DNA of 64,000 bases from positions 54,469 to 118,468 of the forward strand of contig CAJUNB010000012.1 of NCBI GenBank assembly GCA_910587635.1. Direction: 5' to 3'. The notes beneath the pieces were generated by a model. That model saw nothing but the letters and a program-made list of their open reading frames with translations. It did not search any database and was not told the DNA's origin. The DNA comes from an uncultured Lachnospiraceae bacterium (GTDB lineage Bacteria > Bacillota > Clostridia > Lachnospirales > Lachnospiraceae). The position numbers were made by a program, and so were the translations under genes. Every line of letters begins with the position of its first letter. The stretch's first letter is position 1. Below, piece after piece: positions 43,227-52,773 of this stretch.

Positions 43227-43585
43227 TGTTACTTTTGTCGGATACAACTGAATCTTTTATTCAGTTTATGACAATTTTGGTGTTGTTCTGTTTTGTGCTT
43301 GGGATTACATATATTACTACCCGTTATATTGCAAATCTCCAGAAATTGAAACAAGAGGGAAGTAATATAGTAGTAACAGAAACATGCAGGATAGCACCGA
43401 ATAAATATGTTCAGATTGTAAAGCTGGGAAAAAAGTATATTGCCATAGCAGTATGCAAAGATACCGTTACGAAATTGACAGAGCTTTCGGAAGAGGAAAT
43501 CGTGGTTCCTGACAATCAGGAAAATGGCATTCCCAGTTTTGCCGGAGTTCTGGAAAAAGCAAGTTTAAGAAAACATAAGAAGTAG
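43226..43585 (+). CDS. fliO: Flagellar biosynthetic protein FliO
   Basis: Short single-span protein that helps build the FliP/R export channel. The span is about 8-29 (FIQFMTILVLFCFVLGITYITT), followed by a basic FliO/FliZ domain with CRIAPNKYVQIVKLGKKYIAIAV. Length 119. Position between cheY and fliP is the same as fliZ/fliO in Bacillus. Confidence 0.88.
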   Translation: MLLLSDTTESFIQFMTILVLFCFVLGITYITTRYIANLQKLKQEGSNIVVTETCRIAPNKYVQIVKLGKKYIAIAVCKDTVTKLTELSEEEIVVPDNQENGIPSFAGVLEKASLRKHKK

Positions 43586-43598
43586 GCGCAGTATCAGT

Positions 43599-44489
43599 AT
43601 GATAAGAAGATTTTTTTCCGGAAAACAATTAATGCTTGTAGTATGCCTGCTGTTGACAGTAGGCATACTGTTTTTAGGTAATTCCTCTGTATCCTATGCG
43701 ATGGAAGAGGACGATATCCTGACAGAACGAGAGTCAAATTTGACAGGAACAACGCAGGACAGAACAAATATCAATGATCCAGGCACTTCTGAGAATGCAG
43801 ATGAGCTTCGTGAATTAAATATAGCAAACAGCGTTACAGTGACCTATGACAATGGAAATGGTACAATTGCGGGTCCGATACGGATACTCATCACATTGAC
43901 AATGCTGTCATTGGCGCCGTTTTTGCTTATTATGCTGACGTCCTTTACGAGGATTATCATTGTATTGCATTTTTCCAGGACGGCATTAAATACTCAGACG
44001 GTTCCTCCCAATCAGGTAATGATTGGCCTGGCGTTATTTTTGACTTTTTTCATTATGAGTCCGATTATTACGGAAATCAATGAGACGGCTCTGCAGCCTT
44101 TTGACCGGGGAGAAATTAGCCAGCAAGAGGCGATTGAGATCGGTATGGAGCCGCTCAGGGAATTTATGTATGGACAGACCCAGGTCAAGGATGTGAGGAT
44201 GTTCATGGAGATAGCGGATCAGGAATGGGATGGCAGTCTTTCAGGGATTCCTTCTTCTGTACTGATTCCAAGTTTTATTGTCAGTGAACTTCGGACAGCC
44301 TTTATTATTGGTTTTTTGATTTATATTCCGTTTATTGTTATAGATATGGTAGTGGCATCGGCCCTTATGAGTATGGGTATGATGATGCTGCCCCCTACGA
44401 CCATTTCCATGCCTTTCAAGATTCTGCTTTTTATTCTGGCAGATGGATGGAATTTGATTATCGGAAATCTTGTCAGAACATTTTACTGA
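43599..44489 (+). CDS. fliP: Flagellar export gate protein FliP
   Basis: Pentameric core of the export channel in the basal body. A cleavable signal peptide is likely (LVVCLLLTVGILFLGNSSVSYA, about 12-34), then a polar region and four spans. The family block TSFTRIIIVLHFSRTALNTQ and PPNQVMIGLALFLTFF is present, and the C-terminal signature is MGMMMLPPTTISMPFKILLF. Length 296 is slightly long because of the polar insert after the signal. Confidence 0.96.
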   Translation: MIRRFFSGKQLMLVVCLLLTVGILFLGNSSVSYAMEEDDILTERESNLTGTTQDRTNINDPGTSENADELRELNIANSVTVTYDNGNGTIAGPIRILITLTMLSLAPFLLIMLTSFTRIIIVLHFSRTALNTQTVPPNQVMIGLALFLTFFIMSPIITEINETALQPFDRGEISQQEAIEIGMEPLREFMYGQTQVKDVRMFMEIADQEWDGSLSGIPSSVLIPSFIVSELRTAFIIGFLIYIPFIVIDMVVASALMSMGMMMLPPTTISMPFKILLFILADGWNLIIGNLVRTFY

Positions 44490-44506
44490 TATAAGGAGGA
44501 AAGCAA

Positions 44507-44776
44507 ATGACAGTTGATATGGTAACGGCAATTGCAAGAGATGCCCTGTATCTCATTATCAAGACGTCGGCACCCGTCCTGCTCATTTCTCTTTCTATTG
44601 GTCTGATTGTCAGCATTTTCCAGACAGCTACTTCCATTCAGGAACAGACCTTGACCTTTGTTCCAAAGATCATCTGTGTCTTCCTCGGGCTGATGCTTTT
44701 CGGGCACTGGATGATGAACGGTATGGTGAGCTATATGACGGAGCTGTGGTCTAATTTCAGTCTCTATATCAGGTGA
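44507..44776 (+). CDS. fliQ: Flagellar export gate protein FliQ
   Basis: Two-span 89-residue channel subunit. Family pattern: ALYLIIKTSAPVLLISLSIGL and SIFQTATSIQEQTLTFVPKI. AAGGAGG precedes the ATG. fliR starts 4 bases after the stop. Confidence 0.96.
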   Translation: MTVDMVTAIARDALYLIIKTSAPVLLISLSIGLIVSIFQTATSIQEQTLTFVPKIICVFLGLMLFGHWMMNGMVSYMTELWSNFSLYIR

Positions 44777-44780
44777 TGGT

Positions 44781-45563
44781 ATGATAGAACACAGTTTTTC
44801 TCTTGTGGAGTTGGAATATTTTCTGCTCATCGTAGTGAGAATTACCAGTTTTATTTCCGTTGCTCCTTTTTTTGGGATGAATAATACGCCGAGAAGAGTA
44901 AAAATAGGACTTGGAATTTTTATTTCCATTCTCCTTTATCATATATCCCTTCCCCATGAAGCACTGGTTTACCAGTCGGTTTGGGGATATTGTGCTATTG
45001 TCATGAAAGAAGTGCTGACCGGTCTTCTGATTGGGTTTGGTGCACAGATCTGTACGACGGTAGTTGCTTTTGCCGGTATGATTATTGATATGAATATTGG
45101 CCTGTCCATGGTCAGTATGATGGATCCGACCACAAGGCAAAATACGAGTATCTCGGGTATGTTTCTTCAGTATATTACGATGCTTATGCTGTTTGTCAGT
45201 GGTATGCACCGGTATTTGCTTCAGGCGATTGCCGATACCTATAGACTGATTCCTATAAATGGTGCAGTGTTTCATACGGATGAACTGATGGCCAGTATGA
45301 TACGTTTCATGTCGGAATATATTGTCATCGGTTTTCGTATCTGTCTGCCTGTATTTGCAGTCATTATGATATTAAATACGATATTGGGTATTTTGGCCAA
45401 AGTGGCGCCCCAGATGAATATGTTTGCAGTGGGGATTCAGCTTAAAATATTGGTAGGCTTGTCGACGCTGTTTTTTTCCACGGTTATGTTGCCGGGAGCG
45501 GCCGATTTTATCTTCCGACAGATGAAAGCCATGGTGACACGGATCGTGGAGGGATTGCTGTAA
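44781..45563 (+). CDS. fliR: Flagellar export gate protein FliR
   Basis: Multi-span subunit that closes the FliP-Q-R channel. Six hydrophobic segments are visible within 260 residues. The family block GVLIGFGAQ-like GLLIGFGAQICTTVVAFAGMIIDMNIG, and the C-terminal GIQLKILVGL, are present in pieces. The stop overlaps the flhB start (TAATG), so translation of the two is probably coupled. Confidence 0.95.
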   Translation: MIEHSFSLVELEYFLLIVVRITSFISVAPFFGMNNTPRRVKIGLGIFISILLYHISLPHEALVYQSVWGYCAIVMKEVLTGLLIGFGAQICTTVVAFAGMIIDMNIGLSMVSMMDPTTRQNTSISGMFLQYITMLMLFVSGMHRYLLQAIADTYRLIPINGAVFHTDELMASMIRFMSEYIVIGFRICLPVFAVIMILNTILGILAKVAPQMNMFAVGIQLKILVGLSTLFFSTVMLPGAADFIFRQMKAMVTRIVEGLL

Positions 45564-46672
45564 TGTTGGTGTATAACCTGCAGTTTTTTGCAAAAGACGG
45601 TCCTGGTGGTGAAAAGACGGAACCGGCTACACAGAAAAAGCTGAGTGATGCCCGGAAAGAAGGACAGGTAGCCAAGTCCAAAGAAGTAGGGATGGCGTTG
45701 TCTTTGTTATCGGTATTTCTGGCATTGAAGATTTCTATAGGCTGGATCGGTGGGAAATTTCTGGAGTGTTTTGCCATTGTCTATAACAGGATTCCAGAAT
45801 TGATATTGCTTCAGGAAAACAGTGTTCCTACAGCAGCTTTTTATACAGTCATCAAAAATATGATGATTCGTATTCTTCTGATATTGGCTCCTTTTTTGGT
45901 AGTAGGTGCTGTGGTAGCGTTTATCGGGGATTTGATTCAGGTAAAATGGAGCCCGACTATGAAGCCCCTTCGCCCCAAGTTCAGTAAGATGGATCCGATC
46001 AAAGGACTGAAAAAGATTATTTCGCCGCAGTCACTGATTGAGCTGCTGAAATCAATCGTAAAGATACTGATGATTTCATATCTTGTATATACAACACTGA
46101 AGAATCAGGCCAATCTGCTTTTTCGTTTGTATGATATGCCTCTGCTTCAGGCGATCAATCTGACGGGCAGTATTGTGATCAATATGGGAATTAAAATTTC
46201 CACGTTCTATATTATTATTGCGGTACTTGACTTTCTCTATCAGAAATGGAAATTTGCGGAGGACATGAAAATGTCAAAGCAGGAAGTCAAGGAAGAGATG
46301 AAAAACGCAGAAGGAGATCCCCAGATCAAAGGGAAGATCCGCCAGAAGATGCGAGAGGCTTCCAGGCGCCGTATGATGCAGTCTGTGCCGGAAGCGGATG
46401 TAGTCATTACCAACCCTACTCATTATGCAGTTGCTGTCAAATATGATGCGGACGAATATGCGGCACCCATGGTGACGGCAAAGGGAGAAGATTATCTGGC
46501 TCAAAAGATTAAGGAAATTGCAAGAGAGAACAATGTGGAAATTATAGAAGATAAACCATTGGCACGTATGCTCTATGCCAATGTGGAAATTGGCGAACTG
46601 ATACCGCCTGAATTGTATCAGGCGGTGGCAGAAGTGCTGGCTGTCGTTTATCATGCCCAGGGGCGTGCATAG
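45563..46672 (+). CDS. flhB: Flagellar export switch protein FlhB
   Basis: Export gate component that changes substrate specificity by self-cleavage. N-terminal start includes DGPGGEKTEPATQKKLSDARKEGQVAKSKE, the family opening, followed by four spans (about 45-215). The autocleavage motif NPTH is at 284-287. The basic linker with Lys/Arg (about 222-275) precedes it. Length 369 is normal. Confidence 0.97.
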   Translation: MLVYNLQFFAKDGPGGEKTEPATQKKLSDARKEGQVAKSKEVGMALSLLSVFLALKISIGWIGGKFLECFAIVYNRIPELILLQENSVPTAAFYTVIKNMMIRILLILAPFLVVGAVVAFIGDLIQVKWSPTMKPLRPKFSKMDPIKGLKKIISPQSLIELLKSIVKILMISYLVYTTLKNQANLLFRLYDMPLLQAINLTGSIVINMGIKISTFYIIIAVLDFLYQKWKFAEDMKMSKQEVKEEMKNAEGDPQIKGKIRQKMREASRRRMMQSVPEADVVITNPTHYAVAVKYDADEYAAPMVTAKGEDYLAQKIKEIARENNVEIIEDKPLARMLYANVEIGELIPPELYQAVAEVLAVVYHAQGRA

Positions 46673-46719
46673 GAGATAGTACAATTGATTAAGTATTTGG
46701 TGGAAAAGGAGGCAGAACA

Positions 46720-48753
46720 GTGAAAAAAGCGGATATTGGCGTGGCGTTATATGTGCTGGCAGCTTTTGTTATGCTGATTGTTCCGGTTCCTTCCTGGCTT
46801 TTGGATATTTTATTGGCACTGAATATTTCGGTAGCTTTTACAATTATGTTTGGCTGCATGTTTGCTACGGAAGTGCTGGAGATGTCTTTTTATCCTACGG
46901 TGCTTCTGTTTACAACGATTTTCAGAATTGCCCTGAACGTATCGTCCACCCGTTTGATACTTTCTACGGGAGATCCTGGTAATGTAATTCAGGTATTTGG
47001 TAATTTCGTAGGCGGCGGTGATTTGATCATCGGTATTATTGTTTTTTTCATTTTGCTGATCGTTCAGTTTATGGTTATCAATAAAGGTTCTGAACGTGTG
47101 GCTGAAGTAACGGCCAGATTTACGTTGGATGCCATGCCCGGTAAACAGATGGCTATTGATGCGGATTTGAATACGGGTGCTATTGACGACGAGGAAGCAA
47201 AACGAAGAAGAGAGAAAATACAGGAAGAATCCAGCTTCTTTGGCTCCATGGACGGTGCCGTGAAATACGTAAAAGGAGATGCCACTGCAGGACTTCTCAT
47301 TTCAGCAGTCAATATTGTAGGTGGTCTGGCTATGGGAATGTTCCGGGGCGGCATGGAGTTTCAGGCTGCGCTGGATAAATATGTTATTTTGACAATCGGT
47401 GATGGACTGGTAAGTCAGATTCCTTCTTTGCTGATCTCTCTGTCCACCGGTATTCTTGTTACGAAAGGTTCCAAGGATGCGGATTTCGGAACGGTACTCG
47501 TAAGTCAGTTGTTTGGAGTGCCTAAAGTATTGTATTTTGTGGGCAGTACGATCATTGCTCTTGGTATTCTGACACCTCTGAATACGATATTATTTCTTGT
47601 CCTTGGATTCTCTTTTATTATAACAGCAAGGATTATGTCCGGTACATTGGAGACAGCGAAGATAGATACGCAGGTAGAGGCAGAAGAGGCTGCCGCGGAG
47701 CAGATCCGTCAGCCTGAGAATGTCACGTCGCTGCTGCAGGTGGATCCTATCGAGCTGGAGTTTGGTTATGGTATTATTCCTCTTGCGGATGTGAACCAGG
47801 GCGGGGATTTGCTGGATCGTGTCGTTATGATTCGGCGGCAGGTAGCGCTGGAACTTGGTACGGTAGTTCCCATTATTCGTCTGCGTGACAATATTCAGCT
47901 CAATCCGAACCAGTATGTAATCAAGATCAAAGGGATCCAGGTCAGTGAAGGAGAAATCCTCTTCGATCACTATATGGCTATGAATCCGGGATATGTGGAA
48001 GAAGAAATTACGGGTATTCCTACATTTGAGCCGTCTTTTCATTTGCCGGCGATCTGGATTACGGAAAATCAGAGGGAACGGGCGGAGAGCATGGGCTACA
48101 CTGTTGTAGATCCGCCTTCGATTATAGCGACGCATTTGACAGAGATTATCAGACAGCATATATCGGAACTGCTTTCCAGGCAGGATGTACAGGGACTTGT
48201 CAACAATATCAAAGAGAGCAATCCAGTTCTTGTGGAAGAATTGGTGCCGAAATTACTTGGGCTTGGTGAAATTCAGAAAGTGCTGCAGAATCTGTTGAAA
48301 GAGGGTGTCTCTATCAGGGATTTGCAGACGATATTTGAGACGTTGGCGGATTATGCTCCTACCACAAGGGATACGGATATTTTGACAGAGTATAGCCGTC
48401 AGGCGCTGAAGCGGGCTATTTCCAGAAGATTTTTCCCTGCCAACGAGACAACGAGCGTTATCACTCTGGATCCGAAAATAGAACAGGAGATCATGGGGAG
48501 TGTAAAACAGACAGAGCAGGGAGCATATCTTACTTTGGATCCTGAGAGGACAAAGAGAATTATTGCCGCAGTGGAGACAGAGTCCAGAAAACTGGAAGAT
48601 CTGGGCAGGAGTCCGATTATTATTACTTCTCCTATTGTGCGGATGTATTTTAAACGACTTACGGAAGATTATTTTAAAGATTTAATTGTTATTTCCTATA
48701 ACGAGATAGAATCAAATATTGAATTACAATCTGTAGGGATGGTGACAGCATAA
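46720..48753 (+). CDS. flhA: Flagellar export gate protein FlhA
   Basis: Largest export gate subunit; its cytoplasmic ring docks substrates and chaperones. Eight spans lie within the first 310 residues, with the conserved cytoplasmic FHIPEP block: RVAEVTARFTLDAMPGKQMAIDADL in pieces and KRRREKIQEESSFFGSMDGA. The cytoplasmic domain is complete to residue 677. GTG start with AAAGGAGG upstream. The stop overlaps flhF by one base. Confidence 0.97.
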   Translation: MKKADIGVALYVLAAFVMLIVPVPSWLLDILLALNISVAFTIMFGCMFATEVLEMSFYPTVLLFTTIFRIALNVSSTRLILSTGDPGNVIQVFGNFVGGGDLIIGIIVFFILLIVQFMVINKGSERVAEVTARFTLDAMPGKQMAIDADLNTGAIDDEEAKRRREKIQEESSFFGSMDGAVKYVKGDATAGLLISAVNIVGGLAMGMFRGGMEFQAALDKYVILTIGDGLVSQIPSLLISLSTGILVTKGSKDADFGTVLVSQLFGVPKVLYFVGSTIIALGILTPLNTILFLVLGFSFIITARIMSGTLETAKIDTQVEAEEAAAEQIRQPENVTSLLQVDPIELEFGYGIIPLADVNQGGDLLDRVVMIRRQVALELGTVVPIIRLRDNIQLNPNQYVIKIKGIQVSEGEILFDHYMAMNPGYVEEEITGIPTFEPSFHLPAIWITENQRERAESMGYTVVDPPSIIATHLTEIIRQHISELLSRQDVQGLVNNIKESNPVLVEELVPKLLGLGEIQKVLQNLLKEGVSIRDLQTIFETLADYAPTTRDTDILTEYSRQALKRAISRRFFPANETTSVITLDPKIEQEIMGSVKQTEQGAYLTLDPERTKRIIAAVETESRKLEDLGRSPIIITSPIVRMYFKRLTEDYFKDLIVISYNEIESNIELQSVGMVTA

Positions 48754-49985
48754 TGGTAATTAAAAAATATCAGGCAAAGACAGAAACAGAGGCCGTAGAG
48801 CAGGCAAAAAAAGAGCTCGGGCAAAATGTAGTGATCATGAATGTCCGTAATTTGAAGAAAAAAGGGTTTTTGGGTTTTATGAAGGCACATACGGTGGAGG
48901 TAACGGTAGCGATGGAAGAAGATATGGATCGCGGCGTTGCCAAGAAAGAACCTTCTGTACCGGAGGGCGCACCATCGGAACCAGTGGCGGCACCAGTAAA
49001 ATTACAGGGAAGTATCATACCGGAAGAGCTTTTGCAGAGTACGATGGAAGTGAAGGGAGAGCCTAAAGAAGATCCAAACGGAAAGGCAATCGAAGAAAAA
49101 CTGGAAAGTCTGCAGAATCTGATTGAAAAGCAGTTGAAGCCTACCGATGAGGAAAAGACAGAGGCGGAAGCAGAATTAGAAAAAAATGGTACAACAGCAT
49201 TTATGAAGTTGTTGTATAATACGATGATAGAGAATGAAGTAAATGAACAGTATGCAAATCAGATTATTGAAGAGATAGAGAAGAACAGTAAGCCAAATGC
49301 ACCTATGGATTATATGTTGTCCAATGTTTACCAGAAAATGATACTGAAGTTTGGTAAGCCGATCGGAGCACAGCTGGCAGAAAAAGGACCAAAACTTCTG
49401 TTTTTTGTAGGGCCTACGGGAGTAGGTAAGACGACGACGATTGCTAAAATCGCTTCCCGCTTCCGGGTAGATGACAAGAGAAAAGTGGCCCTTCTTACGA
49501 CAGATACATACAGGATTGCGGCGGCGGAACAGCTGCGTACTTATGCGAATATATTGGAGGTTCCGATCCGGGTTATCTATTCCGTGGATGAAATGGAATC
49601 GGCACTTCAGGAATTTTATGAGTATGATTATATACTTGTGGATACTGCGGGACATTCTCATCATAATGAGACACAGCGGGAAAATATGCGTCAGTTTGTT
49701 CATTCTCTGGATGGTAAAGCTGAGAAAGAAGTGTTCCTTGTTGTCAGTGCAACGACAAAATACAGAGATTTGGTCAGTATCGCAGATGCTTATCAGAATA
49801 TGACAGATTTCAAGCTGATCTTTACAAAACTGGATGAAACAACCACTCTCGGTAATTTACTGAACTTTAAATTATATACAGGAGCAGTGTTATCCTATGT
49901 GACCTGCGGACAGAATGTACCAGACGATATTGAGAAATTCAATCCGCAGAAGACGGTAAAGCAGCTTTTAGGAGGAAAAAGATAA
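48753..49985 (+). CDS. flhF: Flagellar SRP-like GTPase FlhF
   Basis: GTPase of the SRP54/FtsY family that helps set flagellar place and number. N-terminal B domain begins VIKKYQAKTETEAVEQAKKELG. The NG core has G1 FFVGPTGVGKTTTIAKIA (about 216-232), DTYRIAAAEQLRTYA and G3 DTAGH. Length 410. Directly followed by its partner ATPase gene flhG. Confidence 0.95.
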   Translation: MVIKKYQAKTETEAVEQAKKELGQNVVIMNVRNLKKKGFLGFMKAHTVEVTVAMEEDMDRGVAKKEPSVPEGAPSEPVAAPVKLQGSIIPEELLQSTMEVKGEPKEDPNGKAIEEKLESLQNLIEKQLKPTDEEKTEAEAELEKNGTTAFMKLLYNTMIENEVNEQYANQIIEEIEKNSKPNAPMDYMLSNVYQKMILKFGKPIGAQLAEKGPKLLFFVGPTGVGKTTTIAKIASRFRVDDKRKVALLTTDTYRIAAAEQLRTYANILEVPIRVIYSVDEMESALQEFYEYDYILVDTAGHSHHNETQRENMRQFVHSLDGKAEKEVFLVVSATTKYRDLVSIADAYQNMTDFKLIFTKLDETTTLGNLLNFKLYTGAVLSYVTCGQNVPDDIEKFNPQKTVKQLLGGKR

Positions 49986-50033
49986 GATATACCAGAAATA
50001 ACTGAGAGATAGGGAACAGCAGAGGAGACGTTT

Positions 50034-50918
50034 ATGGATCAGGCGGAACAATTGCGTAATATTATAAAAGCAGAATCACAGAATAAAAGGCCTCTGGCGA
50101 GGATTATTACTGTGACAAGCGGCAAAGGCGGCGTGGGGAAATCCAACACATCCATTAACCTGGCGATTCAACTGAGGAAAATGGGACAGCGGGTCATCAT
50201 TATGGATGCAGATTTTGGGCTGGCCAATATCGAGATCATGTTTGGAACGATTCCAAAATACAATCTGAGTGATTTGATTTACCAGGGAAAAGACATCAAA
50301 GAGATCATTACCTGGGGACCGGGAGAGGTGGGTTTTATCTCGGGGGGAAGCGGTATCGTGGGACTTTCCAATCTGAGAAGGGAATATTTGGCGTACATTG
50401 TTCAGAATCTGGCAAAGCTGGATGCCATTGCGGATATTATTATTATCGATACGGCAGCCGGGATTTCTGATGCGGTATTGGAGTTTTTAGTAGCCAGTGG
50501 AGAGATTCTTGTAGTAACGACACCGGAACCTACTTCCATTACAGATTCCTATTCGTTGCTGAAAGAATTAAACAGACATCCCAGGTATGTGCCGGAAAAT
50601 ACGAGAATAAAAGTGATTACAAACCGAATTGAAACGCGTGAAGAAGGAAAGACACTGTTCAACAAGCTGAATGCAGTCGTTTCCAGGTATCTGAATTTAT
50701 CTATTGAGCATATTGGTACGATACCTTATGACAGCCAGATTACGGAATCGGTAATACAGCAGACGCCGGTATCTATGCTGAATCCAAAGGCAAGGTCTTC
50801 TCTGGCTTATGAAGAGATTGCGGCGACGCTTATGAATAAAGAGTTAAATAAAAATCTAAGAAAGCGCGGTATGGCAGCATTTTTCTCTCATATCGTGAGC
50901 GGGAAAAAAACGGGGTAG
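50034..50918 (+). CDS. flhG: FlhG (YlxH), MinD-type ATPase controlling flagellar number
   Basis: ParA/MinD family ATPase that activates FlhF GTPase and limits flagella. Deviant Walker A SGKGGVGKSNTSINLA (about 23-38), MDADFGLANIEIMFG, and DTAAGISD as switch II. Length 294. An N-terminal short activator helix (EQLRNIIKAE) precedes the core. It follows flhF by 48 bases. Confidence 0.94.
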   Translation: MDQAEQLRNIIKAESQNKRPLARIITVTSGKGGVGKSNTSINLAIQLRKMGQRVIIMDADFGLANIEIMFGTIPKYNLSDLIYQGKDIKEIITWGPGEVGFISGGSGIVGLSNLRREYLAYIVQNLAKLDAIADIIIIDTAAGISDAVLEFLVASGEILVVTTPEPTSITDSYSLLKELNRHPRYVPENTRIKVITNRIETREEGKTLFNKLNAVVSRYLNLSIEHIGTIPYDSQITESVIQQTPVSMLNPKARSSLAYEEIAATLMNKELNKNLRKRGMAAFFSHIVSGKKTG

Positions 50919-50921
50919 AGT

Positions 50922-51650
50922 ATGGACATAGTGAAAAAAATTTTATTACCGGGGGCCAAAATCGAATTACGGCCCGATGCAGAAATGGAAGGGCATGAAA
51001 AAGAAGAGAGCCAGTTGCTGAGTAAGTTTTACAGCAGTAAGATCAGCGATATCAAAGAAGATGGTGTCATAGAGGCTTATATGCCCATTGAACAGAGACG
51101 GTTGATCATGTTTTCCGTGGACAGTGTATGCACACTTTATTGCTATGCGCCCAGTGGCATTTACCAGGGAAAGGTCGTGATTGTGAACCGTTATAAGAAT
51201 GGAGAAGTGTATTTCCTTTTGATGCGTTTGGTCAGTGAGCTCAAGAAAAATCAGCGTCGGGAATATTTCCGTTATGAAATCGCGATTCCTATGCGTGATC
51301 GGAAAATGGAAGGAAAAGAAGTCGGCTGGCTGACAAAGCGAAATGTGATAAACGTGGACGATTTTGTAGAGATGAATAATAGCCGTATTATAGATATCAG
51401 CGGAGGGGGCCTTCGATTTAGTGCCGGACATCTCTATAATGTGGGAGATTTCATATACTGTAAATTTGAATTTGGCAAGCATTTTGCCGCCTGTGCAAAA
51501 ATACTTGACAGGGAGATAGATCCGGGAGATCCGGAAGGCTATTGGTACAGGGCAGAATTTATGTGTATGGACGGCCGGGACAGAGAGGATATAATCAGTA
51601 AGATTTTCCAGGCTCAGAGATCTGCAAGGAGCAGAAGACCTGACAGATGA
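50922..51650 (+). CDS. PilZ-domain flagellar protein, YcgR-like c-di-GMP receptor
   Basis: Two-domain protein: N-terminal YcgR-type barrel (about 1-110) and C-terminal PilZ domain (about 112-235). The c-di-GMP signature is intact: RREYFRYEI gives RxxxR, and RIIDISGGGLRF gives DxSxxG. Such proteins slow the motor or bias turning when c-di-GMP is high. In Bacillus the equivalent (YpfA/DgrA) lies elsewhere. Position right before cheB puts c-di-GMP control inside the operon. Confidence 0.9.
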   Translation: MDIVKKILLPGAKIELRPDAEMEGHEKEESQLLSKFYSSKISDIKEDGVIEAYMPIEQRRLIMFSVDSVCTLYCYAPSGIYQGKVVIVNRYKNGEVYFLLMRLVSELKKNQRREYFRYEIAIPMRDRKMEGKEVGWLTKRNVINVDDFVEMNNSRIIDISGGGLRFSAGHLYNVGDFIYCKFEFGKHFAACAKILDREIDPGDPEGYWYRAEFMCMDGRDREDIISKIFQAQRSARSRRPDR

Positions 51651-51697
51651 TAAAAAACAGATGGTAAATGGCAAGTGTTATGTAAAAGAGGGATATC

Positions 51698-52771
51698 ATG
51701 AAAAAAATTCTTGTAGTCGATGACTCTGCACTCATGAGAAGAGTAATCTGTGATATAATAAACAGAGATGAACGATTCCAAGTAGTAGCCAAAGCCAAAG
51801 ACGGATTGGAAGCGCTGGAGCTTTTATCAAAAAATACATATGATGCAGTAGTGCTGGATGTGAATATGCCTAATATGAGCGGGCTGGAGCTTTTGAAAGA
51901 GCTGAGGGATCGTAGGATTCCGGCCAGGGTCATGATGGCAAGCACAGATACGAAAGAAGGAGCCAAGACGACAATGGATGCATTGGAGCTGGGGGCGTTG
52001 GATTTTGTCCACAAACCTTCTAATGCAATCGATTGCCGGACAGAAGTATTCCAGAGTGAACTGTTACGTACGTTGGAAGTTACTACGATAAGCAGGCTCC
52101 CTGCTTTTGAAAAGACGTTTACTGCAGAAAGTATCAAAAAGACAAAGCAAGTAACCGAGCTGGCAAGAAAGCACGGTTCATCGATCAAAGGTAACAAAAT
52201 AGTGGCGATTGCAAGTTCTACGGGCGGACCGAAGGCACTTCATTCTGTTGTTACAAGGTTGCCCAAGAATCTGCGTGCACCGGTAGTGCTTGTGCAGCAT
52301 ATGCCTCCCGGATTTACTCATTCACTTGCGGAACGGTTAAATTCCATCAGTGAGATTACCATATCGGAAGGAATCGAAGGGGAGACATTGGAATGTGGAC
52401 ATATTTATATTGCCAAAGGCGGCGCTCATATGAATGTGGTCTCTAAATTGGGCGGTAAATATATGTTACATTATTCGGATGAACCGACGCGGGAAGGGGT
52501 AAAGCCCTGTGCCAATTATATGTATGAATCGCTCCGTAACAGTGCTTTCGATGAAATTGTCTGTGTTGTCATGACAGGAATGGGGGCTGACGGAACAAAG
52601 GGAATCCTGAATCTGAAAGAAAAGAAAAAAGTGCATGTCATTGCTCAGGAACAGAGCACCTGTGCAGTATATGGGATGCCCAGAAGTGTTGTAACGGCAG
52701 GTTTGGCAGATCAGGTTGTTCCTCTGGAACAGATTGCACAAGAGATTATTTTGAACGTGGGGGTAAAATAA
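51698..52771 (+). CDS. cheB: Chemotaxis protein-glutamate methylesterase CheB
   Basis: Removes methyl groups from chemoreceptors and deamidates glutamines, giving adaptation. Receiver domain with Asp54 in VVLDVNMPNMSG; a linker; then the esterase with Ser in IASSTGGPKAL, His in VLVQHMPPGFT and Asp in MTGMGADGTKG. Length 357. The counterpart methyltransferase cheR is not in the window. cheA begins 3 bases after the stop. Confidence 0.97.
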   Translation: MKKILVVDDSALMRRVICDIINRDERFQVVAKAKDGLEALELLSKNTYDAVVLDVNMPNMSGLELLKELRDRRIPARVMMASTDTKEGAKTTMDALELGALDFVHKPSNAIDCRTEVFQSELLRTLEVTTISRLPAFEKTFTAESIKKTKQVTELARKHGSSIKGNKIVAIASSTGGPKALHSVVTRLPKNLRAPVVLVQHMPPGFTHSLAERLNSISEITISEGIEGETLECGHIYIAKGGAHMNVVSKLGGKYMLHYSDEPTREGVKPCANYMYESLRNSAFDEIVCVVMTGMGADGTKGILNLKEKKKVHVIAQEQSTCAVYGMPRSVVTAGLADQVVPLEQIAQEIILNVGVK

Positions 52772-52773
52772 AA

